From IMG/VR virus record IMGVR_UViG_3300007735_000546, positions 1 through 26,281 of that record: a stretch of 26,281 nucleotides of DNA; one strand, 5' to 3'. The position numbers and the translations under genes were made by a program. The first letter of the stretch is position 1. Each line of letters opens with the position of its first letter. Source of the stretch: a virus. A model generated the notes under the pieces. It was not told where the DNA came from. It saw only the letters and a list, made by a program, of their open reading frames with translations, and made no database searches. Shown here in pieces: positions 20,849-26,281 of the stretch.

Positions 20849-21445
20849 CTAACGGCTGCGTAGTTTCTGCAAAGCAACCTGATTCTTGCGCAGGCTCAAT
20901 GTAGAAACTGGTGCAAGAGTAACAGGCTCATTTCGTTTGCGCAACTCTGCCACCGTTTGCTCATATGCAGGGAAGGTAACAACGCTCACATCAAACAATT
21001 GAACCTCACGTAGTTCGCGCACCGAACGGTCAGCGTTCCATGAATCTTTGACTGTGCGGAAAGCAAAACTCATCTGTGATAGATCGCCACGCTTCATAGC
21101 GGAGATGATCCGTGCGGCGTCGGGGTTCATTGGGTCAAGTTCTGCTTCAACACGCAAACCACGCTCATCCTCCTCAAGCGCAAGAGTGCCAGACTTAGAA
21201 CGAGCCAACGGCACGCCTTCATGGTCAATGAGTAAACGCACATCAGCACCATCATTAAGGGTCTTGCTGAACGCACCACGCTTAACAAACTCTGTGAAAC
21301 CCATATATTCAGATGGTGAATCCCAAATTGCTGCATAACCGACAATCGTTCTGCCTTCGTTCTCAGCGCGAACTTCAAGATTGGAATATGCAATACTGCG
21401 CTTCTCATCAATTTCAGTTGCTACCCATTGCACAAGTTCGCTCAT
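20849..21445 (-). CDS. Prohead protease, HK97 family (S78/U35)
   Basis: A 198-residue protein with AAGGT nine bases before the start. The pattern EGRTIVGYAAIWDSPSEYMGFTEFVKRGAF, then DVRLLIDHEGVPLARSKSGTL with catalytic His75, and GDLSQMSFAF with catalytic Ser126, then FDVSVVTFPAYEQT, fits the HK97-type prohead protease. It cuts the delta domain from the capsid protein and then itself during maturation. The last 30 residues are basic and may be removed. The gene is placed between the acidic protein and capsid. Confidence 0.92.
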   Translation of the reverse strand: MSELVQWVATEIDEKRSIAYSNLEVRAENEGRTIVGYAAIWDSPSEYMGFTEFVKRGAFSKTLNDGADVRLLIDHEGVPLARSKSGTLALEEDERGLRVEAELDPMNPDAARIISAMKRGDLSQMSFAFRTVKDSWNADRSVRELREVQLFDVSVVTFPAYEQTVAELRKRNEPVTLAPVSTLSLRKNQVALQKLRSR

Positions 21446-21459
21446 AATTTTCTACCTTA

Positions 21460-22125
21460 CTATTCGGAATCTAATCTTTCCACAACACGGTTTGCATATT
21501 CCTGCGCCCTACGTGCTGAAGCCTTGCTCGAGCCACCACCCCACAACAACATTGCAACCAAACCTGCAGTGATCTCATCACCCTGCACAGCATCCAGATC
21601 GTCAATATGTCGAGCAATCCATGCACCGATCTTGCGCCACTTTGCTTCCGTCACCTGACCTGCAGCCATTTTGCGTGCGTCCTCAACGGTCTGCGGCATT
21701 AGCCCATCACCAGATAAACCCTGCTCATGCAATGCCAAACCACGCTTCGCTGAGGCACGCATGAACGCTGGTGCAGAAAGATCAACTGCGCGATATTCAG
21801 AGTCCTCAATCTCCTCTTCTGGTTCGCCTTCCATCTCATCCTCATCCTCCATCTCCTCAGATTCATAGGATGATTTGGCTTGCATCAGCAACATGATTGC
21901 AGAATCAATGAACGCAACCATTTCCTCATTGCGTTTGCTCATGCTGCGCTGCCCAACTTCACCTGCTGGTTCTAAACCTTCAGCCAACGATTGTGCCACC
22001 ATACGATCAATGGCATCCTGTTTTGTTTCATAGCAAGCCAATGTGGTTGCTGATCCGTCTGATTCAATTTTGACTGCAGCCCAATTAGAGCAATCGGGTT
22101 GGTTCGCTGATATTCCATAAGGCAT
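21460..22125 (-). CDS. Acidic head-module protein, possible protease/scaffold partner
   Basis: A 221-residue protein starting MPYGISANQPDCSNWAAVK. Residues 1-60 form a small beta/helix domain; 65-85 a helix (EEMVAFIDSAIMLLMQAKSSY); 88-110 a strongly acidic run of Glu, Asp and Met; 114-190 a helical domain with SAPAFMRASAKRGLALHEQGLSG-DGLMPQTVEDARKMAAGQVTEAKWRKIGAWIARH. I have seen the last pattern attached to phage protease or head proteins, so it may have split from, or assist, the protease. The acidic run is typical of scaffold-type proteins. Ends SSKASARRAQEYANRVVERL. Role unproven. Confidence 0.78.
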   Translation of the reverse strand: MPYGISANQPDCSNWAAVKIESDGSATTLACYETKQDAIDRMVAQSLAEGLEPAGEVGQRSMSKRNEEMVAFIDSAIMLLMQAKSSYESEEMEDEDEMEGEPEEEIEDSEYRAVDLSAPAFMRASAKRGLALHEQGLSGDGLMPQTVEDARKMAAGQVTEAKWRKIGAWIARHIDDLDAVQGDEITAGLVAMLLWGGGSSKASARRAQEYANRVVERLDSE

Positions 22126-22128
22126 GAG

Positions 22129-22383
22129 TTAATCCAAATCTGGTGTGAGAACAACCATTGTGTGCGTTGATGCTGCTGTTATTGCATACAAAGTTTCTGA
22201 TGCTGGAATGAATACGGTCATTGTTGTTCCATTAGGCAAATGCAAACCTGTTTGTGAACTAACGGTACTTCCACCGATATATGTGCTCCCAGTACTTGAA
22301 TGCAAATAAATATCACGATTCTTGTTATCTGCTGGAACAATCAATGTTGGTGTTGATGCAACTGTTACTGCTGTTGATTTCAT
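22129..22383 (-). CDS. Small beta-rich head-module protein, 84 residues
   Basis: Starts MKSTAVTVASTPTLIVPADN with AAAGGT seven bases upstream. It is almost entirely beta-type: TPTLIVPADNKNRDIYLHSS, TYIGGSTV, GLHLPNGTTMTVFIPASETLYAIT and THTMVVLTPD. No signal peptide or charge cluster. The layout resembles small decoration or fibre-type beta-sandwich subunits that occur beside portal genes. It could be a capsid decoration protein; no family recognised. Confidence 0.73.
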   Translation of the reverse strand: MKSTAVTVASTPTLIVPADNKNRDIYLHSSTGSTYIGGSTVSSQTGLHLPNGTTMTVFIPASETLYAITAASTHTMVVLTPDLD

Positions 22384-22386
22384 GTT

Positions 22387-23583
22387 TTACCTTTCAGGCG
22401 GTATTGCATCTGTGCCGATAGTTGGTAAATCTCCACCCTCAACACCAGCGACAACTGTTCCAGCCAAGCCCATAACAAACTGATCTCCGCCTTCGTATGG
22501 TTCACGGTTCTCAATCTCACGGGCTTCGTTAGGTGTGAGCGTGCCGTTCATAATTTGTTTCTGTTGTGCGTTCACACGGGTCATCAAATCCGCACGCAAG
22601 AACTCCTCTGGGTTGAAGCGCACAGATTGTGGGCGTGGCAACATTTCGCTGAAGGCTGACTCTAAACGCCTCACCCAACCAAGAAGCGTGTACTTAAAGA
22701 ATGCTGAACCCAACGCCTCAATGTTCTGATAGGTCTGCGAATCGCCACCAGTACCAATGATCAGGTGCAACGGGATGCGGTAGACACGGGCAATATCGCG
22801 GATGATTGACTCTTTGTGTTCCAGCATTTGCATATCGGCTGCACTTGTTGTGATACTGCGCCACTTCAAACCGCCCTGCAACACCGCAGGCTTCCTGTGT
22901 TTGTAATGTGACTCAACCCAATTATCACGAATCTGTCGAGCCTGATCAGTGGTCAATGCGCCATCTGTTTCAAGTACAGATGATGGTGTTGCGCCTTCAC
23001 CGTAGAACTGTGCAAGGAAACGATCCATTGCAAGTCCCATTCCAATTGTGTTGCGCATTGTTTCTAATGGGCTTATGCCTCGCAATTGGTTCGGCAGTAT
23101 TGCCCAATGGATTGCGCGAATGTCTTTGCTGCTGTATTGAACTTTTCCGAGATCGTAAATCAACTCACCTGTGTCTGTTGTTGCGATTCCCTTGATTGCG
23201 TGGGGGTGAATATTGCGCATTTCAACGGGAAGTCCGTCTGAACCTTTTGGTGCATATATGTAGGCGTTGCCATGTAATGCAAGAGTGAGCATTGTTTGAT
23301 GCACAAACTCAAACATGTTCTGGTGGTCATTTGGTTGCTGGAGTACTGATGGTGTTGGGAGTTTTTCAATTCTGCCTGCCCTTGTGCGCACCAGTTCTAC
23401 TGGCATGGATGCAATGGAGTCAGCAAGGATAGTGACAGATGCGAGAACTGCGCTGTGTGCAACAGCCGTTATTTCTGTAACAATTTCACCTGACCAGTTG
23501 TTATACAACGGGCGTGCAGTTATCTGGTATGGGTCGATGCTTGTTGGCAGCGCACGCTGTTCAGATTTTTTCCACAAACTCAT
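22387..23583 (-). CDS. Portal protein
   Basis: A 398-residue protein starting MSLWKKSEQRALPTS at 23583; this ATG overlaps the preceding stop (ATGA). The frame can extend 30 residues upstream, but the extension covers the small membrane-protein gene. Portal features: AVLASVTILADSIASMPVELV, LLEQPNDHQNMFEFVHQTM-type region, GNAYIYAPKGSDGLPVEM, AIHWAILPNQLRGISPLETMRNTI and the helical RDIARVYRIPLHLIIG, ending TLTPNEAREIENREPY. This fits HK97-type portals, which form the DNA channel at one vertex. It lies after the terminase and a small membrane gene. Confidence 0.92.
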   Translation of the reverse strand: MSLWKKSEQRALPTSIDPYQITARPLYNNWSGEIVTEITAVAHSAVLASVTILADSIASMPVELVRTRAGRIEKLPTPSVLQQPNDHQNMFEFVHQTMLTLALHGNAYIYAPKGSDGLPVEMRNIHPHAIKGIATTDTGELIYDLGKVQYSSKDIRAIHWAILPNQLRGISPLETMRNTIGMGLAMDRFLAQFYGEGATPSSVLETDGALTTDQARQIRDNWVESHYKHRKPAVLQGGLKWRSITTSAADMQMLEHKESIIRDIARVYRIPLHLIIGTGGDSQTYQNIEALGSAFFKYTLLGWVRRLESAFSEMLPRPQSVRFNPEEFLRADLMTRVNAQQKQIMNGTLTPNEAREIENREPYEGGDQFVMGLAGTVVAGVEGGDLPTIGTDAIPPER

Positions 23584-23723
23584 GCTGCCAAGCCTCCACC
23601 GACTATCAAGAGAACACCTAGCACAATAACACCAATCGGAACACTGAAGGAACAAATACCTGCTACAACACAAATTGCACCAACAAGTTCAACTGCTGTG
23701 GTGATTACTTCTCTAAGTTTCAT
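23580..23723 (-). CDS. Small membrane protein, 47 residues
   Basis: Starts MKLREVITTAVELVGAICVV at 23723 inside the end of the terminase gene (11-base overlap), and its stop overlaps the portal start. Two hydrophobic spans (about residues 8-24 and 26-45, ending LGVLLIVGGGLAA) predict a very small integral membrane protein. Tiny hydrophobic genes between terminase and portal are frequent in actinophages; function unknown, perhaps a helper in membrane-bound assembly or holin-like. A longer start inside the terminase frame is possible. Confidence 0.62.
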   Translation of the reverse strand: MKLREVITTAVELVGAICVVAGICSFSVPIGVIVLGVLLIVGGGLAA

Positions 23724-25230
23724 TCCAAATGTCCAATACTGCTGGTTCTGCTTCTGGGGTTTCAGGTTTGCTTGTTGCACGATCTAATGCCATAACCATA
23801 GCAATACAAGCGTCAATCTTCCTTTTGGATTTGCCTTTGGAAAGTGTCCAGCCTTTGTCGCTCATCCGTTGCGCTGCAGATAGCACTTGGTCTGTAAATG
23901 TTGGTGCGCCATCATGGGCAACCTTCTTGGCAACAATCATTTCATATGCGTTACCGCAAGCGGGGATCATCCGCGACGCCGACTGTGGGAAGGTCACAAG
24001 GTTCATACCTTCATCAGATAGGTATTCTGCGCTGCGTTCAAAGAAGGCAGGGTCATACACAAACTCACGTACCTCATAATTGTTGTGCAGTTCCCGCAGA
24101 TAGGCTTCTACGCCAGCAATATCAATGCCATCAATTTCTGGATTCCAAATCTTTGCCCGTACAACAACCCTGTCCTCTTGCGGTTGGGCAATACAAACGG
24201 CAATAGTGTCACGCTTCAACGCCATATCTATCCCAACCCACACAGGCAAATCAGGATCAAGTTGATGTGTATGAGATACACACTGTTCCCATGCACCTGA
24301 CGGAAGCCATGATTCTTGGCTTCTAGTCCAGTTATTTAACCGCCATCTGCGCACACTTGATTCAGCCGATTGCTTTACTGCTGCTGCCAAGTCCTCTGGG
24401 TCGAGCAAACCTTCGGCAAGGTTTGGGTTTGCAATCATCCACGCTTTGCGGTCATTCAGGTCACAATCCTCTGGGGCTTCCCACCACCAGAACCCAAAAG
24501 TGTCATCATCCACTTCACCAGCAGCAACCTGCTTGCCATATTGATACATCTTTCCTGCAGGGGAATCCAAGTCAAAGCCTGCTGTAGTGATGCTGATGCT
24601 GATCGGTTCAATACGGTTACCTGAACCTAACTGCATTTGGTCAAGCAGGTCGCTATTTGATTGCCCCCACACCTCATCTATGAGTGAAACCGATGGGTTG
24701 AGTCCAGCCAAACCTTTCACTTCACTAGAAAGCACGCGGAACACAGAACCGAAACGAGGCATCTCAATAGCGTCACGGTAAATCTTTGCTTCAGCATTAA
24801 GCAATGGGCTGTTCTGAATCTGCTGTTTTGCTTCACCAAAAATGATCCGTGCCTGCTGACGATCATTGGCAATTGCATAGATTTCTGAACCTGCCTCACC
24901 GCTAATCATGGTAAAAACACCAAGCGCACTCATCATGAGGCTTTTGCCGTTCTTACGTGGCAAACCAATCATGGCTCTGCGATAACGCAATCTGCCTGTC
25001 TCATCATTGCGTTCAAGCAAAGATTTCAACAACCATTTCTGCCAGTTTGTGAACTCAAGTGGTGCGCCAGCCTTAAAACCTTTTAACACCTGAAAGTGCG
25101 CCTCAGCAAACGCAATCAGTTCATCACCGTCAGTTTGCAAATACTTTCTAGGCGTATAGAACGCAGGCTTCCACTTATTTAGAGGCTGCACGCTTTTCGG
25201 CAATGCGCCTATGGAGTTCGCTGAACTCAT
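23713..25230 (-). CDS. terL: Terminase large subunit
   Basis: A 505-residue packaging motor. The N-terminal ATPase has Walker A GLPRKNGKS (89-97), Walker B VSLIDEVW (181-188, catalytic Glu after Asp) and the coupling motif SITTAG (213-218). The C-terminal nuclease shows the acidic residues expected for an RNase H-like fold: VGIDMALKRDT (Asp335), REFVYDPAFF and KIDACIAMVMA. It pulls DNA into the prohead and cuts concatemers. It overlaps the small subunit gene by 56 bases. The start has GGGGAAG 11 bases upstream, a bit far. Intact. Confidence 0.95.
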   Translation of the reverse strand: MSSANSIGALPKSVQPLNKWKPAFYTPRKYLQTDGDELIAFAEAHFQVLKGFKAGAPLEFTNWQKWLLKSLLERNDETGRLRYRRAMIGLPRKNGKSLMMSALGVFTMISGEAGSEIYAIANDRQQARIIFGEAKQQIQNSPLLNAEAKIYRDAIEMPRFGSVFRVLSSEVKGLAGLNPSVSLIDEVWGQSNSDLLDQMQLGSGNRIEPISISITTAGFDLDSPAGKMYQYGKQVAAGEVDDDTFGFWWWEAPEDCDLNDRKAWMIANPNLAEGLLDPEDLAAAVKQSAESSVRRWRLNNWTRSQESWLPSGAWEQCVSHTHQLDPDLPVWVGIDMALKRDTIAVCIAQPQEDRVVVRAKIWNPEIDGIDIAGVEAYLRELHNNYEVREFVYDPAFFERSAEYLSDEGMNLVTFPQSASRMIPACGNAYEMIVAKKVAHDGAPTFTDQVLSAAQRMSDKGWTLSKGKSKRKIDACIAMVMALDRATSKPETPEAEPAVLDIWNET

Positions 25231-25654
25231 GCTGTTTCACTTCCCCTGTTCCTAACAGTCCTCGCTCTGATGGTGTGAAGCCTATCTGACCAAGCAGCGT
25301 GATTATCTGGCGGTCAATTTCACGCAACGCTCGACGGTCACGCCAAGCATCAGGATTCTGCTGCAACCTCACACGTAACCTTGTGCGCTCCTCAGTTGCC
25401 TCACACAACATCAACACCAACTCTGTGTCCATCTGCTGCTTCAACCAGCCTGCACCACTAGTCCACACCTGCGCCCACAAACGCAAACCCTGCTCACCCA
25501 AAGGGCGCGACGGATCAGGGATATGTGAAGTTGGAAGCGCAGTAACGGATGCTGTTGGCGTCTCTTTGGGCAGTTTCCTTCCAGAAGGATTACCAATGCG
25601 CTGCTTGCGCTCAACAGGTTTCCTGTTATGACCGCCAGAACCTTTACCACCCAT
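25175..25654 (-). CDS. terS: Terminase small subunit
   Basis: A 159-residue protein starting MGGKGSGGHNRKPVERKQ, a basic, glycine-rich N-terminus typical of actinophage small terminases. The middle (RPLGEQGLRLWAQVWTSGAGWLKQQMDTELVLMLCEATEERTRLR) and the late helix (RDRRALREIDRQIITLLGQIGFTPSERGLLG) fit the P27-type small subunit. It binds the packaging site on DNA and hands it to the large subunit. The overlap with the next gene supports the pairing. The gene has its own space after a terminator, so it may have its own promoter, which I could not place. Confidence 0.88.
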   Translation of the reverse strand: MGGKGSGGHNRKPVERKQRIGNPSGRKLPKETPTASVTALPTSHIPDPSRPLGEQGLRLWAQVWTSGAGWLKQQMDTELVLMLCEATEERTRLRVRLQQNPDAWRDRRALREIDRQIITLLGQIGFTPSERGLLGTGEVKQHEFSELHRRIAEKRAASK

Positions 25655-25706
25655 AATGCTGAAGCCTCAATTCAAATAGATACATAGTGTTGCATAAAGA
25701 GAAATA

Positions 25707-25738
25707 GGGCGCACCCTGCGATCAGTCAGGGTGCGCCC
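25707..25738 (-). terminator. Strong rho-independent terminator before the terminase genes
   Basis: A perfect 12-base-pair stem (GGGCGCACCCTG with CAGGGTGCGCCC) closes an eight-base loop. In the minus-strand direction it is followed by TATTTCTCTTTATG. It ends the transcript that starts with the two small genes at 26140-25761 and separates it from the terminase genes. Confidence 0.88.
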
Positions 25739-25760
25739 CACAGGGGGTAATGCTAAATGC

Positions 25761-25934
25761 TTACTGTTGCTTCATCCGCATATCTGCCAATGATTGTGCA
25801 AACGCAAGTTCAATAATTTTGTTCTGCCTTACACGGATTCGGTTGTTCAGCCAATCAATCTCATCCTGCAATTTGTCCCTTCTGATAACCGCAAGATCAA
25901 TTTCCTTCTGGTATTCAGCAATGGTCTTTTCCAT
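25761..25934 (-). CDS. Small coiled-coil protein, 57 residues
   Basis: The frame from 25934 reads MEKTIAEYQKEIDLAVIRRD and ends LADMRMKQQ. The ATG overlaps the preceding stop (TGATG) and has GAGGAGG eight bases upstream. The whole protein is a single charged helix with heptad spacing of Leu/Ile (KLQDEIDWLNNRIRVRQNKI), so it is likely a coiled-coil oligomer. Function unknown; expressed with the 68-residue protein under the structured leader, it may be an early regulator or inhibitor. Confidence 0.75.
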   Translation of the reverse strand: MEKTIAEYQKEIDLAVIRRDKLQDEIDWLNNRIRVRQNKIIELAFAQSLADMRMKQQ

Positions 25935-26140
25935 CACTTGACCTCCTCAAGTACATATTCTCTATTGCCAGCAACCAATCTGTTTCCCCAATGCGCACGC
26001 ACATCTTGTTCTGAGTAACCATCCACAATGGAATACTGACGCAGTTCAAGATTCTGGTAATCACCAAAACCATCGCGCTCATCGTATGTCTGGACATTGA
26101 TCCAAACAAGAACTTTGTATTGCTTCAATTTCTTTTTCAT
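25934..26140 (-). CDS. Small hypothetical protein, 68 residues
   Basis: Starts MKKKLKQYKVLVWINVQTYD after GGAGG seven bases upstream. It has a basic N-terminus, a beta strand (YKVLVWINV), a central acidic/aromatic stretch and ends GNREYVLEEVK; probably a small single-domain protein. It is the first gene behind putative promoter and leader A, so it is likely expressed early and strongly. Not recognised. Confidence 0.75.
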   Translation of the reverse strand: MKKKLKQYKVLVWINVQTYDERDGFGDYQNLELRQYSIVDGYSEQDVRAHWGNRLVAGNREYVLEEVK

Positions 26141-26144
26141 CTAA

Positions 26145-26191
26145 GCCCCTCCTCTTGAGCAGCCCTTGTGGGCATACCCAAAGGATAGGCA
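26145..26191 (-). promoter_or_regulatory. Structured leader copy A: 5' hairpin plus strong ribosome site
   Basis: Same layout as copy B at 6682-6730: GCCTATC-CTTTG-GGTATG, then a hairpin GCCC-ACAA-GGGC (plus-strand stems 26162-26165 and 26170-26173), then TGCTCAAGAGGAGGGG, ending in the ribosome site of the 68-residue gene. The hairpin stem differs in sequence from copy B but keeps four G-C pairs and similar position, suggesting that the structure matters. Confidence 0.65.
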
Positions 26192-26211
26192 CAAACCCAC
26201 CCACAAACCAA
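26182..26211 (-). promoter_or_regulatory. Putative promoter of the small-gene operon
   Basis: On the minus strand, TTGGTT (26206-26211) is followed after 18 bases by TATCCT (26182-26187), like the TTGCTT/TATCTT pair before leader B. Distances to the hairpin and ribosome site are similar in the two copies, which supports both being promoters. Upstream lies a G/T-rich stretch of unclear meaning. Confidence 0.45.
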
Positions 26212-26281
26212 GCCAATCCAGCGCAAACCACCCCAAACCAGTTCAGAAAAACTAGTTTTGCTGCTGATATGCACGCTGTGT

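Noticed and set aside
23584-23673. Thirty-residue N-terminal extension of the portal
   Set aside because: It is Cys-rich, has no portal character, and covers the small membrane-protein gene; the downstream ATG overlaps the preceding stop as expected.
1-26281. Prophage signs: integrase, attachment site, phage repressor
   Set aside because: None seen. The helix-turn-helix protein lacks a divergent partner and sits mid-operon, so a temperate lifestyle cannot be claimed; genes outside the window could change this.
1-26281. CRISPR array, insertion sequence or transposase
   Set aside because: No regularly spaced repeats and no transposase-like protein were found on either strand.

Overview
The window looks like a large part of the genome of a tailed phage with a siphovirus-type (long, non-contractile tail) gene order. 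I can support 45 genes, all on the minus strand, so the genome reads from high to low coordinates. The likely host is an actinobacterium. The main evidence is a WhiB-family gene, a protein type known from Actinobacteria and their phages. A signal-peptide lysozyme-like enzyme and a PA14/threonine-rich secreted protein also fit that host. By eye the base composition is well below the GC content of soil or mycobacterial actinophages, which suggests a low-GC aquatic actinobacterium (inference). I see no integrase, phage repressor, tRNA, CRISPR or insertion sequence. The window does not show both genome ends: a gene is cut at base 1.

Layout in transcription order. (1) 26281-25707: a putative promoter and structured leader, then two small overlapping genes closed by a 12-bp terminator hairpin. 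(2) 25654-19464: packaging and head module: small and large terminase, a small membrane protein, portal, a beta-rich small protein, an acidic protein, HK97-type prohead protease and major capsid protein, ending at a strong terminator. (3) 19368-12146: connector and tail module: adaptor, tail terminator, tail tube, tail assembly chaperones joined by a -1 frameshift on CCCAAAA, a gp10-like protein, an 819-residue tape measure protein, a hub-like minor tail protein and small fibre-type proteins. (4) 12138-8379: glycine-rich fibre protein, a small conserved protein, a secreted PA14 protein, two small membrane proteins (one holin-like), an M15-type endolysin and a further membrane protein. (5) 8419-6861: a small helix-turn-helix-like protein, a metallophosphoesterase and a hypothetical gene.

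(6) 6753-831: after a hairpin and a second copy of the structured leader comes a tightly overlapping early-type operon. It holds three small zinc-binding proteins, a cytosine-C5 DNA methyltransferase, a YqaJ exonuclease paired with a probable Rad52-like annealing protein, WhiB, a helix-turn-helix protein, two possible nuclease-fold proteins and a possible helicase-loader-like protein. (7) 830-462: 369 non-coding bases with hairpins and an AT-rich patch, possibly regulatory or an origin. (8) 461-1: a secreted lysozyme/transglycosylase-like gene cut by the window edge.

Most neighbouring genes overlap by 1-4 bases (ATGA, GTGA, TGATG, TAATG), pointing to translational coupling. The most interesting features are the duplicated leader, whose hairpin keeps its shape while its stem sequence changes; the possible masking of the capsid gene's ribosome binding site; the frameshift site; and the secreted PA14 protein placed next to the lysis genes.
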